A stretch of DNA of 64,000 bases from Paulinella micropora (lineage: Eukaryota; Cercozoa; Imbricatea; Euglyphida; Paulinellidae). Positions 19,164 through 30,048 of the stretch are shown in pieces. Within the stretch, counting starts at the first letter, position 1. Every line of letters starts with the position of its first letter. The translations under genes were made by a program, and so were the position numbers. Under the pieces are notes generated by a model, which saw only the letters and a program-made list of their open reading frames with translations, made no database searches and was not told the DNA's origin. The DNA is taken from NCBI GenBank assembly GCA_019918135.1, contig WBZZ01006872.1, forward strand, positions 21,001 to 85,000, given 5' to 3'.

Positions 19164-20104
19164 CTAAGCGATTTTGACTCCTGCCTGCAAGACGCTCGTA
19201 ATGGCCAGTTTGTTTTCTAAGCTGATGTCGCGCACATATTTGAACACACATGTACTTTTATCTGACCACAATCCTTGCCTCCTGATTGCGTATATTTTCA
19301 TTCCCCAGTCTTGCCGCCTCTGTAGCCGAGCCGATTCTATTAGAATGTGACGCGTAGATAGCTGGATCCAATCCGATGAGTGCCACTTTCTCTTTCAGAA
19401 TACTGGACAGTGTTTTGCTACTTAAGTGCTCCAGACTGTTTCCCTCAATTTTGAAGAAGAGAGGCGAACTGTCTGTGAGTGAACCGCGAAATAAATCCTT
19501 CATAGCCTGCAAGTATGCTCGAACTCATTTAACAGCGCAAAATGTTTCTGTGCCTTGACCGACATACACTAGCTTCTCACCTTTATCATTCTGAGGTGCC
19601 TCAGCCGGAGTACCATGTATTCACATGGGCTGTTGTTTATTGTAGTCGTGTGGAACCATATATCCTCCACCTTTAGTGCAGTGATATTGCCCACTCGTGT
19701 CATAGAGATCCATTGCAGCAAAATCATGGTGCTGTTTCTGCTGTCTCTCCATTAAGAGGCAGTTGGAGGATCTTGAGTAAATCGTCCCTCAACAGTGGGT
19801 ATTTGCCTTCCTTGCTCTGCGGGGCTTCTGCCACTGCTCTTTCCTTTGCCATTTGCACCAATGTGCTATCGGTGGGGTCGCAGTAGGGAAGTAGTGCGTA
19901 CTGCGCCTTAATAGCGGCGAAGTGCCCTTTGATTGTACTCTCTGCATAGCCGCTTTCGCACATGTGTCTCAGGTAGTGAGCGACAGTCTCTGCTGTGGCA
20001 GGAAAGCATATTCGATGGTGTGCGATACACCAATTGATGAATTGCTTGCGTGAGGATGCATATGCGTCCATCGTTGACTGTCTTTTTTGCCTTGGCTTGC
20101 CCAT
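19164..20104 (-). pseudogene. Tyrosine recombinase of DIRS family 1, several frameshifts
   Basis: The N-terminal SAM-like domain is in 20104-19740 (TMDAYASSRKQFINWC, HYLRHMCESGYAESTI). After a shift near 19740 the Arg-box TRVGNITALKVEDIWF appears. After another near 19590 the frame continues with FCAVK, an in-frame TGA at 19525-19527, and VRAYLQAM, then the H-x-x-R box SHSNRIGSATEAARLG (near 19330). After a last shift near 19265 come LWSDKSTCVFKYVRD, with the Trp/His-III position and nucleophile Tyr, and TAG at 19164. All catalytic landmarks are present but spread over several frames, so it is inactive as read. Confidence 0.75.
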
Positions 20105-20287
20105 ATTGCTATGTCAAGGTCGTTAAGTACGATGTGGCCTGTAGTAAGAAAACAAATTGAATTAGCAAAATCAAATAAGACTGCAAGCATGTGCCACTGA
20201 GGTCTATGTATATGTAGCGGGTGTGTGGGCCATGTTGGTGCTAGCGTGTACGCAGCGGGTGGTAATGGGAATGAATCCCTCGCGTGT

Positions 20288-21359
20288 TCAAGCACTTGTG
20301 GCCACCAAGGTCTTCCCTGCCGTTTGGGTATCACAAACGCAACTCGCTTGCGTTCTTTCAGTGCGAGAAGAATTGACTCCTATCTGCCCGAAGTTTGGTG
20401 CCCACACATCTCTGATCGTTATGTGCCATCGGTAGGTGATTGCCTTTATGATATCCGGGTGGACAGTCGAGCTAGTCAAGCTGGCAGTCAGTGCCTTTGA
20501 GTTCGCGTCTGCCCTTGCCTTACGTGAGCGTTCCACCCATCCCCAGAGTTTGTTCTTGGTGTTGAGCCGCTGCGTGTATACATCGTCAATTATTTTGCAT
20601 AACTGCGTGAGGTGTGGGCATTTTCGTGAGCCGCCTTTCTGTAAGTCTATTACAGCGTTGGCTGAATCGAAGACCGTGAGCACGGTGTTGCGATTACTCA
20701 AAATGTGTTTGAAGTGTAGTGTGACCACTGTGGCTGCCCAGAGCTCTCTGTGGGTGGAAGAGGTGCCGATGAGTTCGGTGGGCAATGGTATAGTCACGTC
20801 CATATTTAGTACGTGGCCACCTACTGCAAATCCCCCCGCGTCGAGCCTCAGCTCGATGTCCGTCCGTGCCTGGAAGATAGCTCGTTTGCATTTCAGTGGG
20901 TCTCGCAAAATATGGAGCCAGTATTGGAGTTCTTCACTGAGCTCCGACCCTGTTGAGGTGCAAATGGTATCCCGTTCGATCCTCTTGCAGTGCACGACTG
21001 TTGCCAGCGTGACTCGCATGAACAGCATTGCATTCTGAAGCGCTAGTTTCAACGCGATGATCGAAGCAGCAGTCGAGTGTAGCTGTTTGACTGACGCTCC
21101 GTGAGCCGAGTGAACGTCGCTTAGTAGCTGGAGGATTGAGCGCAGTAGCTTCAACCTTTTTTCCTCCGGTACTCCGATCCAGCTTTCTTTGCTGTTGATG
21201 ATGTAGCCCAAGTATTGGACTTCATCTGCCGGCTCCCAACACGTCTTCTCCGAGAGGGGGAGGCCTAAGAGGCTGAAGAGTGCCTTCACGAACGCCGGTA
21301 TGCCGTCGTGAGTCCTGGCTAGTTTGATTGCGAACAGGAAGTCGTCAGCGTATTGCATG
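20288..21359 (-). pseudogene. DIRS family 1 RT (motif C onward) and RNase H
   Basis: The frame resumes right at the Polinton target site with MQYADDFLFA (RT motif C, YADD), then the thumb region (VQYLGYIINSKESW, motifs D/E). An RNase H domain follows, with DAGGFAVGG and STHRELWAATV landmarks and VFDSANAV, where the third acidic residue sits. The ORF stops at TGA 20288; the frame would stay open about 25 more codons to a TAG. The first part of the RT lies 21.5 kb away at 42901-43811. Confidence 0.8.
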
Positions 21360-21365
21360 CAAGGT
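21360..21365. other. Target site duplication, left copy (CAAGGT)
   Basis: CAAGGT directly precedes the left ITR and is repeated exactly after the right ITR at 42895-42900. Six bases is the usual length for Polintons. Confidence 0.9.
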
Positions 21366-21464
21366 AGTAGTATAGGGGGCCACTTCGGCACACTTTTTCA
21401 AGACATACCACCCGCCCCCTAGAGACACACACCGGCCGGCCCCGCCGGGACAAAATGGCAACGG
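21366..21464. repeat. Left inverted terminal repeat of the Polinton (99 bp)
   Basis: Starts AGTAGTATAGGGGGCCACTT and ends AAAATGGCAACGG. It equals the reverse complement of 42796-42894 over all 99 bases as far as I could compare; similarity ends abruptly inside. Confidence 0.95.
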
Positions 21465-21469
21465 CCGGG

Positions 21470-21737
21470 AAAAAGTGGAAACGGTTAATAAAATGATACA
21501 CGTAGCCTTTTTCAACATTGAACACAGTCACAGCTGTTAATTTGCGAAAAAGAAATATAACGGGTTTTGCGATTTTTCTTGACTTTTTTTTGTTGAAGTT
21601 TCTGTTAGATAGAAATATGAAATAGAATTCACCAGCCAATACTTCAGCTCCCTCAAAAAACACGAAAGCGTGCGTTGATGCTTTGCGTGCTTTCTTGGTT
21701 TTTCTGTTTTTTTGCGAGCCATAAGTGCCATTTTCAT
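21470..21737 (-). CDS. Doubtful small ORF next to the left ITR
   Basis: Begins MKMALMARKKTEKPRK at 21737. A one-base slip in the A7 run near its start would lead into a longer frame (FFEGAEVLAGEFYFIF) that stays open through the ITR into flanking DNA. The protein-like composition argues for a real small gene, but the outward run through the ITR argues against it. Confidence 0.3.
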
Positions 21738-21756
21738 ATTATATATTATATTATTT

Positions 21757-22247
21757 ATGTCGTTAAATCTTATTCCAAATAATGTAAAAGATAAATATAT
21801 GTGGATAGAGCAGTTTAAGCTGATAGTAGATATTCAGCAAGAAAACTAAATGAATTGAAAATAAAGGCAGATAAAGAGATTGAAAAAGACGAAGCGATAA
21901 TTGAGAATATGAAGAATGAGTTAATGAATAAGAAAGAGAGACGAGATGCTATTAATGAAATATTGAAAGAGAAGCAGAAGGAGAGAGATGAGATAGAAGA
22001 AGACTTGATGGAGGATAGACGAAAGAAGTTGAAGAAAAGAAAGATCGAGAGTGAAATAAAATTGATGAAGCATTGGAAGAAGCAGAATAGAGGAATGATA
22101 GAGGCAGATGAGCTTGCCAAGATGGAAAGAATGATTGAAAGAGGAACGACATTTACAGAGGCATGTATGATGATGAAAAGATTAGATGAAATAGGGATAG
22201 ACGTAGGGGAGGGTGATAGAAATATGAATAGGGCATGTAGGGGATAG
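21757..22247 (+). pseudogene. Long coiled-coil protein, likely frameshifted near its start
   Basis: ATG 21757 gives MSLNLIPNNVKDKYMWIEQF, then a one-base shift near 21825 leads into the main frame to TAG 22247. The main part is a highly charged Lys/Glu coiled coil (MKNELMNKKERRDAINEI) followed by a short C-terminal region (TFTEACMMMKRLDEIG). It could be a virion scaffold or core protein; no family recognised. Confidence 0.5.
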
Positions 22248-22420
22248 TTGAATATTATTTATATTAGGGCGATATTTTCAAAAGAAAGGCTTATAGCTAT
22301 TGCTATAGGTTATATTTTCAAAAGCAAAATTTTATATTAAGTCCTGAGCAAGACTTTAAACTACTCCTACACATACATACATAGTTGTCCCTCCTGTGTG
22401 TGTATGTGTAGGTTGATTGA

Positions 22421-22861
22421 ATGGCTGAAGAGCAACCTCGTGAAGTCGACCCTGCTGTTGAGGCTTTGGCTGATGGAATTGGCGACATTGAAGTTAATGC
22501 ACAAGCTCCAGTTGTTGAAGTTAATATTCCAGTCGAATTTGCTCGTAGAGGTGCGAAGAAAGGGGCTAAGAAAGGTGGTCGACAACCAGGAACCCCGAAC
22601 GAAATCAGAAGGGGCGATACGTATTATGTTCTCATCGACAAGGATGTTGGCATAGCTAAAGTTTACACCGAAGAAAAGCAAGGCAGAACAGCAGTCGTTT
22701 GTTGGGGATTTAAGTCTGTGCCAAAAAATTGTGAACCGTGGTTGGCTGTGTATGAAGATGATTCGATGTCTCTTTTTTGGAAATGGGACAATATCGACAA
22801 AATTTCTTCTGCTCACGAAAAATCAATCAAAACCGTTTACAAGGGTGTTTGGAATGTGTAA
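22421..22861 (+). CDS. Unknown 146-residue protein
   Basis: ATG 22421 to TAA, intact. An acidic, hydrophobic N-terminal ~45 residues is followed by a basic linker (RRGAKKGAKKGGRQPG) and a folded-looking domain (YYVLIDKDVGIAKVYTEEKQ; CEPWLAVYEDDS). The basic linker resembles nucleic-acid-binding tails. No family recognised. Confidence 0.6.
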   Translation: MAEEQPREVDPAVEALADGIGDIEVNAQAPVVEVNIPVEFARRGAKKGAKKGGRQPGTPNEIRRGDTYYVLIDKDVGIAKVYTEEKQGRTAVVCWGFKSVPKNCEPWLAVYEDDSMSLFWKWDNIDKISSAHEKSIKTVYKGVWNV

Positions 22862-22949
22862 TTAATTTTCTCAATAACAATTTTTGTTCATTCATTCTAG
22901 TTTCAATATTGCCTGCAGCGATAGCTGTATTTACTTAACTTATAATAAC

Positions 22950-23988
22950 TTATAAATCCATTATTTCCTTTTTCTTTTTAATCCGGGCACTACTACGAAT
23001 ATTCTCCTGCTTTATGTCTAATGACTTTAATAAGTGGCCTGTCTTTTTTTCCTTAGTTGCTTCTTTAAGTTTGTCGGCTAGTTGAGGTTTAACTTCTTCC
23101 GGTTCTTGTTCGTTCATTTTGGACTTTAATAATTGTTGAGGACTGACTAGTTCGCTTTCACCGAGTATCAACTTAAAACCTTTCCGGCCTTTCACAGTAT
23201 ATACTCTTTGAGTACTGAACATCGCCCTTAGAAAAAACAGTTCTTTCTAGTTCTTTTCTAACTGTTGAGCCCTTAGGAAATTTATTAGTAAGACCAGCTC
23301 TATATATTTCTTGGTCATTTTTCTTTTTGCCCTCATAGACTTCCATAGGTGTGGCTTTTATTGTATTATGGAATGTATTATTATAATTTTTCACAATTTC
23401 ATAAATGTAAGGAACCCAAGTAAAATTATCATTAACTTCCCACATAAAATTTAAATCGTTCCTTATTGTTCTAATAAATCTATCTACTATGCCCATAGTT
23501 CGGTGGCCGCCAACTTCGTTAGTTGTATTTTGAATTCCGTTCTCTTTAAAGTATTCAGCGACTTGCCCTTTATATTCACTGCCGTTGTCGGACGTAATCC
23601 TTTTAGGTTTAGGCATTTTTCTTAATCCTTCTAATACTTCGCCAGTTGTTTTATTTTTTATCGGTTCAATCCAACCACGACGAGAATAAACATCAATCAT
23701 TACTAAGCCAAAATTGTAGTTTTTGTTTCCTTTCTTAGGAGCTATTTTAGACATATCCATTAAGTCAATAAACACTTGGCTTAATGGCTCAGGCTCAGGG
23801 GCTAGTATAGTATTTCATTTTTTTGGGTTCTTAGATTGATGATGTATTTCAGATGCCTCTTCAATTTTCTGTTGTTCAAGCTCTTCTTCAGTTTTACCTG
23901 GAGTTTCTTCCGGTTGTGTGTTAGCGGATGTACCGACTACATCGGTAGATGTATCGCCTACAGCGATAGATGTATGCTTATGATCCAT
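22950..23988 (-). pseudogene. Polinton integrase (rve, DDE-type), decayed
   Basis: The reading frame starts at ATG 23988 with ~55 low-complexity residues, meets an in-frame TGA at 23815-23817, and continues into the catalytic core: FIDLMDM (first Asp), TSDNGSEYKG (second Asp) and MGIVDRFIRTIRN, where the third acidic residue is Asp instead of the usual Glu. Near 23215 a one-base shift leads into a C-terminal segment (YTVKGRKGFKLILGESE) like the SH3/chromo-like DNA-binding tail. No N-terminal HHCC zinc finger is visible. The enzyme would join the ITR ends to target DNA and make the 6-bp duplication. Confidence 0.85.
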
Positions 23989-24084
23989 TGCTATATGCGA
24001 CTAAAATAGAAAGGTAGTTTATCACGATATATAAAAGAGTAAATAATAAGTCGTGCATAAAGTTATATATTGAAACTTTTAGAA

Positions 24085-24125
24085 AAAGTTTCACAAAATT
24101 TGGGTTTGAAAGGGCTTGCCCTTTC
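24085..24125. repeat. Palindromic repeat, short variant
   Basis: GAAAGGGCTTGCCCTTTC forms a near-perfect hairpin just after the stop of the acidic coiled-coil gene. It resembles the longer GTAGGGGCTTGCCCCTAC element near 28500. Confidence 0.5.
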
Positions 24126-24640
24126 TAGAACTTGAGAAAAATTTTAGATGTGTCATTATTTTCTTTTTTTGACTTCTCCGGTTGTCCTGCGTAAACATTG
24201 ACATTAACACGACCAGTCTTCTTACCTTTACCCTTCTTAGGCTGTTCCTCTTCCTCTTCCTCGCTTTCCTCGCTCTCACTCTCGCTTTCCTCCACTTCTG
24301 GCAGTTTCTTTTTTACCACTTTCTTCTTCTGTTTAGTCTTTAATTTCATACCCGCAACACGTCGCGCAACGATATCAACGAAATCCTGTTCAACCTCTTC
24401 ATCCGAGCTGCTTTCATCACTTTTCTCGTCGTCCCTTCCATTTATCATATCCCTCGCCAACTGCTTCTTAGACACGTGGTCCATCCGCTGTTCCTCCGTC
24501 ATTTCTTTCACATTCTTAGCCTCTTCCTCCGCTAGTAATTCCTTAGCCCTTTCAATCTTTCTCTGCCTCGCATACTGCTTCTTCATTACAGTCGCTTTTT
24601 CAAGGTTTTTTATGGCAATCTCTCTATTACCTCTCGGCAT
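24125..24640 (-). CDS. Charged coiled-coil protein
   Basis: 171 residues, ATG 24640 to TAG. N-terminal Lys/Glu/Ala helices (KNLEKATVMKKQYARQRKIE) are followed by a run of Ser/Glu (ESESESEESEEEEEEQP type) and a basic Lys/Gly tail. Such proteins can act as scaffold or DNA-condensing factors. The Ser/Glu run may have grown by slippage. Divergently oriented to the tail-fibre gene. Confidence 0.6.
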   Translation of the reverse strand: MPRGNREIAIKNLEKATVMKKQYARQRKIERAKELLAEEEAKNVKEMTEEQRMDHVSKKQLARDMINGRDDEKSDESSSDEEVEQDFVDIVARRVAGMKLKTKQKKKVVKKKLPEVEESESESEESEEEEEEQPKKGKGKKTGRVNVNVYAGQPEKSKKENNDTSKIFLKF

Positions 24641-24706
24641 TCTCGGTTATATATCTAACCAAAAATAATCTTTAATCGGATTAATTATTATCCAAAATAT
24701 ATAATA

Positions 24707-27700
24707 ATGAGTCAATTCAAAAGTTTATTAGGCCTTAAAGAGCTGGCAGTTGATAGTCTAAATATACTTAACTTAGACCTAACGAACACAAACATAGTCG
24801 GCCTTAACACAGACAGAGTGCCAGAAGATGCTGACCCGATAAATCTTTATTTTACCAACGGCCGATTTGATACACGACTAGCTACCAAAAGCACAGCAGA
24901 CATCAAAGAGGGAACTAATCTATACTATACTGATGGGCGGTTTGACACAAGATTTTCTAGCAAATCAACAACTAACTTAGCCGAAGGAACCAAGTTATAC
25001 TATACGACAGCAAGGGCTAACACAGACTTTGATACACGGCTAGCCACTAAATCAACTAATAACTTAGCCGAGGGGACTAATCTATATTACACCACAGCTA
25101 GGGCTAACACAGACTTTGATACACGGCTAGCGACTAAATTAACAACTAACTTAGCAGAGGGGACGAACCTTTATCACACCACTGCGAGATTTGATACACA
25201 ATTAGCGACTAAGAGCACGACCAACTTAGCAGAAGGAACTAATTTATACTATACGACCGCGAGAGCTAATACAGACTTTGATACACGGCTCGCAACTAAA
25301 TCAACTACAAACTTAGCAGAGGGGACGAACCTATATTACACCACTGCGAGATTTGATACACAATTAGCGACTAAGAGCACGACCAACTTAGCAGAGGGAA
25401 CTAATCTATATTATACGACGGCCAGAGCAAATACAGACTTTGATACAAGGAAATCAACTACTAACTTAGCCGAGGGAACAAACCTTCACTATACGACAGC
25501 CAGAGCAAATACAGACTTTGACACACGGCTAGGAACTAAATCAACTACAAACTTAGCAGAGGGGACGAACCTTTATTATACCAATGCGAGGTTTGACACT
25601 CAATTAGCGACTAAGTCAACCACCAATTTATCCGAAGGCACAAACTTATATTACACCACAGCACGAGATAATTCAAATTTTGACACACGGCTCGCTACTA
25701 AATCAACTACTAACTTAGCCGAGGGAACAAATCTATATTATACGACAGCCAGAGCAAATACAGATTTTGATACGAGGCTGGCTACCAAGAGCACCACTAA
25801 CTTAGCAGAGGGAACTAATTTATACTACACCACCGCTAGGGCTAATACGGATTTTGATACACGACTAGGAACAAAATCAATAGATGCTTTGAGTGATGTA
25901 ATAATAACGACACCAGCGAATGGACAATTATTAACATACAACGGCTCAAACTGGGTAAATTCCACTGGGTCGCTGGCTTTCCTTGCTTTGTCAGGTGGAA
26001 CAATGACGGGAGATGTAAAATATGGTGCTTCTGCTTTTGCTATGTATTCGGGTCCTCAGACTATGACAACCAATTCTTCACCTTCTCCATTCGTCGCTTC
26101 TGCTTCTTCTGAATACGATGCTGTATATCTGGCTTTTAATGCCGACCAGAACAATTATTGGTCTAGCAACCTTCACTACAACGACACGACAGGAGTTTAT
26201 TCAAGAGTTCCCGCAAATACAAATACATTTTCAGGAACAGCATACACGGGCGAACACATAAAAATAGATTTCGGAGCCATATACAGGATAAAAAAATATT
26301 ATGTTAGGTCTTCGTCTGCTAATTACATTGAAATGACACCGAGCATTTGGTATGTGGGTGTAAGCACTGACAACATTACTTACACATTATGGGATTCACA
26401 GACAGGTCAGGCTTGGGCTTCACAAACAACTAAAACATATACACCCGCTTCAAATGCTTCTGCTAGATATATCATATTCGTCGCGAACAAGGCGGGAAGT
26501 GGCGGAACTTCATTTAGAAACCAAGTCCGTATCGCCAGTCTGTATTTTGATTATGAGACATTTAATTATGATATAACATTGATTACAAATATGACGAGCG
26601 ACACATTAACAACAAGCGGAGCCATAACGGCAAGTGGCTTAATCACGGCGAGTGCGGGATTAACAGGAACAACATTAACAGCCAGCGGATTGATAACGGC
26701 TAATGCGGGGATTGATATGAAAAGTCAAATTTTGTCAAACTTAGCCACTCCATCAGCATCAACAGACGGGGCGACAAAAGGTTATGTGGATACATTAGAC
26801 GGGCAGAATGTGAAATTAACGGGAACTCAAACCATAGCAGGAACAAAAGAATTCAGCGGAATATTAGCAACTTCATTAGATATCCCGTGTATAGTAGGTA
26901 GAAATTCAAAAGGAACAGGTGCGACAGGGGGCTTAGAGTTATACGGCACAGAAGGCAATATGAATGGCCCATACATACAAGCATTTGTTAATACATCTGT
27001 TTATCCCACATTCCAATTATTGAATTATAGTCAAGACAACATTTTTTTTAATTTCGATAGCTATTGGGATGGTTCAAACTGGAAATCAAGCGATCCAGGC
27101 TCAAACTTTCAAATATCAAAAGGAAACGACAAACTCACATTTAGCTACAAATCAAGAGTAGCATTGGCAGTAAACATAACTTGGACTGAGGCAATGAACA
27201 TAAGTAATGCGGGGGTGATAACAGCGAATGCGGGTATGAAAATATCCATTCAAGGAGGAACAAATGGAGGAAGCACCAGAGGAATATATATTTGGGATAT
27301 TACTGATCCAGGCTGGGGGATTTATATGGCACAATCTGGGGCTAATAGAGCATTAAGTGGAACAGGAACGGCACCAGCAGGAAATGGATTTAGTAGTTAT
27401 GCTGTAAGATTTAGATCTGGTGCTGACACGACCCACGGTTTTGTGTGGGAAAATGCAAGTGATGTTGCTTTAATGTCGTTGAGAGGGAGCGATGGGAATT
27501 TATGGACAAAAGGATCAATAACAGCAAACGGCGATATTTACAGAACAATCGGCACAAATGGTTAAGTACTTATTAGACCAAGACCTTCTTATCCTACCGA
27601 AACACAAATACTTATGAAAGCGGATGGGGGTTCAACTTATTGTCATCTCGGTAATAGTGGCGGAAGTTTATATGCGTGGACTTCTACAAATGCTAACGAC

Positions 27701-28138
27701 CCTCATGCTGGTTATGTTTATTTGAACTCAGGTGCGACATCTTGGTCAGCTAGTTCAGATAGAAGACTAAAATCAGATATTAATACACTAGACTGCCACG
27801 ACTGCTGTGAGAAACTACTAAAAATCAACTGCTGTTCATATTATTGGAAAACGGATGAGAAGAAAGAAAAAAAGAACTTTGGGTTAATCGCTGATGATGT
27901 TAAAAAAGTGTTTCCAGATTTTGTATCAGATAGCGGGATAAAAGCGAATGACGGCGGAGGAAACATAGAAGGAGTATCATACCAAGATTTTATACCAGTA
28001 TTAATTGGTGCTTTTCAACATTTATCAGAAAAGGTAGATAATTTAGAAAAAGAAAATAAAACTTTACGTAATATACTACAAGACCAAGCGAACCAATTAG
28101 CAGAAATACGAGCGGAAGTATTTACCAATGCCCCCTAG
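24707..28138 (+). pseudogene. Tail-fibre-like protein with S74 auto-processing domain, one nonsense codon
   Basis: One frame from ATG 24707 to TAG 28138 (~1,140 codons), interrupted only by TAA at 27563-27565. Residues ~40-400 are tandem repeats of a 19- or 29-residue motif around NLAEGTNLYYTTARANTDFD, as in trimeric fibre shafts. Residues ~440-620 look like a discoidin/F5-8C-type domain (HIKIDFGAIYRIKKYYVR). The C-terminus (27750-28138) has SSDRRLKSDI, the Ser-Lys self-cleavage site of Peptidase_S74 intramolecular chaperones, and a terminal coiled coil (HLSEKVDNLEKENKTLRN). Such domains trimerise phage and algal-virus fibres and then cleave off. The TAA cuts the chaperone from the fibre. Confidence 0.85.
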
Positions 28139-28466
28139 ATTACATCCGCCACCAATCATAGAAGTAGATGGCGAACTGACACCCGAGTTGAAGAACCGTG
28201 TGCTAGATGTCCAAATTAAGCAGGAAGAAAAAAAGTTAGACCACGAATATGAGGACAGCTGGGATTGCTGTTTGACTAAGCGAAAAACTGACAGCCGTCT
28301 TATTAAATACTTATTTCAAATGGGTATCATTATCGCCATCATCATCCTTTGTATCGTGAGGTTATCTGAAAAGAACTTACCGTGTGAAGTTGCTAACACT
28401 TATGTAGGTATTTTGACCTTACTCATCGGCATCTGCCTTCCTTCGCCTTCTAGTTCAAAGAAATGA
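28128..28466 (+). CDS. Small membrane protein with two hydrophobic segments
   Basis: 112 residues; the ATG lies inside the last codons of the fibre gene (11-base overlap). A soluble, charged N-terminal half is followed by a strong transmembrane helix (MGIIIAIIILCIVRL) and a second hydrophobic stretch (YVGILTLLIGICLP). It stops at TGA 28466; the frame stays open 14 more codons through a palindromic repeat to a TAG. Possibly a virion membrane protein or holin-like factor; function unknown. Confidence 0.6.
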   Translation: MPPRLHPPPIIEVDGELTPELKNRVLDVQIKQEEKKLDHEYEDSWDCCLTKRKTDSRLIKYLFQMGIIIAIIILCIVRLSEKNLPCEVANTYVGILTLLIGICLPSPSSSKK

Positions 28467-28517
28467 AAGGGGAAACCCCTTTCAAACCCCAAAGCGGGGT
28501 CGTAGGGGCTTGCCCCT
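28466..28517. repeat. Palindromic repeat, intergenic copy
   Basis: Two hairpins in a row: AGGGGAAACCCCT and GTAGGGGCTTGCCCCTAC, with GCGGGGTC between. The GGGGTCGTAGGGGCT segment recurs inside the protease coding region at 31716-31766. Confidence 0.7.
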
Positions 28518-28518
28518 A

Positions 28519-28736
28519 CTAGCACTCATATAGTTGAGTTTTATACCAAGAGCTATCACCAGCACAGATTAGCGGAATAGCTTCATCAAAACTAACACAC
28601 CAATCACTCATCGTCTTATACACACATTTAAATTTTGTTTCTATTCCTTTTTGAATACAATAAAGACAACTTTCATTTTTTTATCACTGACCCGCGAATA
28701 GAAATCACAAGCAGTCCGAGCAGAAATATTAATTAA
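28519..28736 (-). CDS. Possible small frameshifted ORF
   Basis: Minus-strand segments ARTACDFYSRVSDKKMK and then, after a one-base shift near 28640, KFKCVYKTMSDWCVSFDEAI to TAG 28519 have protein-like composition and fill an otherwise empty stretch between the palindrome and the next gene. There is no clear start codon. Weak. Confidence 0.25.
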
Positions 28737-28771
28737 TAAAAAGTTTATAAATGTAAATATAGAGAGCATCA

Positions 28772-28797
28772 TTGCAAAGCTACGTTTGCAAAACGTA
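28772..28797. repeat. Dispersed GCAAACG hairpin, copy 1 (inverted)
   Basis: TTGCAAAGCTACGTTTGC, directly before ATG 28800. The reverse complement of the same sequence occurs at 36679-36706 and 37108-37131. Confidence 0.7.
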
Positions 28798-28799
28798 CG

Positions 28800-29156
28800 A
28801 TGGACTATAAATTCCAAAATATTATTTTTCTGAGTAATGATTTTCCAGGAGGGGTTAATGGTAGCAAGACATTTGACAAAAGCATTCAAATGAACTTTAC
28901 CCCGACCAGAATGAATGTTAAGTTTATCCACTATATGAATAATACGACGGAGACGAAAACAAAAATCCTTTATATGGACCGCATTGGGATTATTGGAACA
29001 TTCGCCGACAGCAACACCGCAAACATTTCCAATCTTAGCTACAACTTAGGTACTGGCGGTCAATACAGTTTTAAAGTGCTTAAAACAGACAATGGCAGTA
29101 TTGAGACTGACCAACTAGCTGGAAGAATTGTTATTTGTTTAGAATTTCTCGGGTAA
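28800..29156 (+). CDS. Unknown beta-rich protein
   Basis: 118 residues, ATG 28800 to TAA, intact. The pattern of short hydrophobic strands (FTPTRMNVKFIHYMNN, GRIVICLEFLG) suggests a small jelly-roll or beta-sandwich virion protein. It stands just before the packaging ATPase in the morphogenesis block. Confidence 0.6.
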   Translation: MDYKFQNIIFLSNDFPGGVNGSKTFDKSIQMNFTPTRMNVKFIHYMNNTTETKTKILYMDRIGIIGTFADSNTANISNLSYNLGTGGQYSFKVLKTDNGSIETDQLAGRIVICLEFLG

Positions 29157-29169
29157 TTAAAATATAGTG

Positions 29170-30014
29170 ATGGAGAAAATTAACGATATACGAGTTAGAC
29201 CAGTTAGAAACCAAAACGGAGATGGCGAGAAGTTGGCAAAAGGATATAAGTTATTTGACGAGCCGTATGCCAATATTTTTCTTCTAGCTCGTAAGAAGAG
29301 TGGTAAGACGACAGCACTGTTTGAAATCCTGAAACGAACGACTGACAAAAAGACACGTATTGTTATTATTGCCAGCACGATACATAAAGACCACATCTAC
29401 AAAGAAATGGTGAAGCACTTCAAGAAGAAGGGAAACCCGATGGCGATATATACATATTTGAAAACGGACGGATACAGTGTGATTGATTACGAGTTAGACA
29501 AACTCAACAAGCCGGACGAAGAGCAAGAAGAAGGAGATATTGTTCAGGATGGTAAAGAGCAACCGAAGCTAAAGTTTCTTATTTTGGAAAAGAGGAAAAG
29601 AAGAAGCATGGACAAGCACCAGCAGAAAGACCGAGCAAATACATTACACCAGAAGTTGTTTTCATTTTGGACGATCTTGGAAGCGGGTTAAGGGATAAGT
29701 CCGTAAGCGATTTATGTAAAAAAAATAGACATTATAAAAGTAAAGTTATTATGAGCTCGCAGTATCTGAACGACTTACGGCCTGAGGCAATTAAACAGCT
29801 AGACTACCTTCTTATTTTTCCTGGTCAGTCTCAGGATAAAATTGAACTCGTATACAAACATCTGGACCTCGGCTACGACCTCGACTACTTCATTGAAAAA
29901 TATCACGAGGCGACCAAGGAACGGTTTAACTTTTTGTATGTGGATGCGGTATCGGACGAACTGAGGCAGAATTTCAATATTCGATTTACCGACTACGTCG
30001 ATAGATGTAAGTAA
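29170..30014 (+). pseudogene. FtsK/HerA-type DNA-packaging ATPase, frameshifted
   Basis: The first frame has Walker A LLARKKSGKTTALFEIL near residue 40 and VIIASTIHK. A one-base shift in the purine run near 29600 leads to the second frame with Walker B VVFILDDLGSGL, then KVIMSSQYLNDLRPEAI, the sensor region. The A32/HerA-family ATPase drives genome packaging into the capsid in Polintons and NCLDVs. Gene position, between small virion genes and the protease, fits the family. Confidence 0.85.
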
Positions 30015-30048
30015 TTTTATTACTTATTTTTTTTCACACATTATATAG

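Noticed and set aside
18195-21366. Remnant terminus at 18.2 kb as the other end of the intact Polinton
   Set aside because: The intact element already has two matching 99-bp ITRs with a target duplication; the 18.2-kb inner sequence differs.
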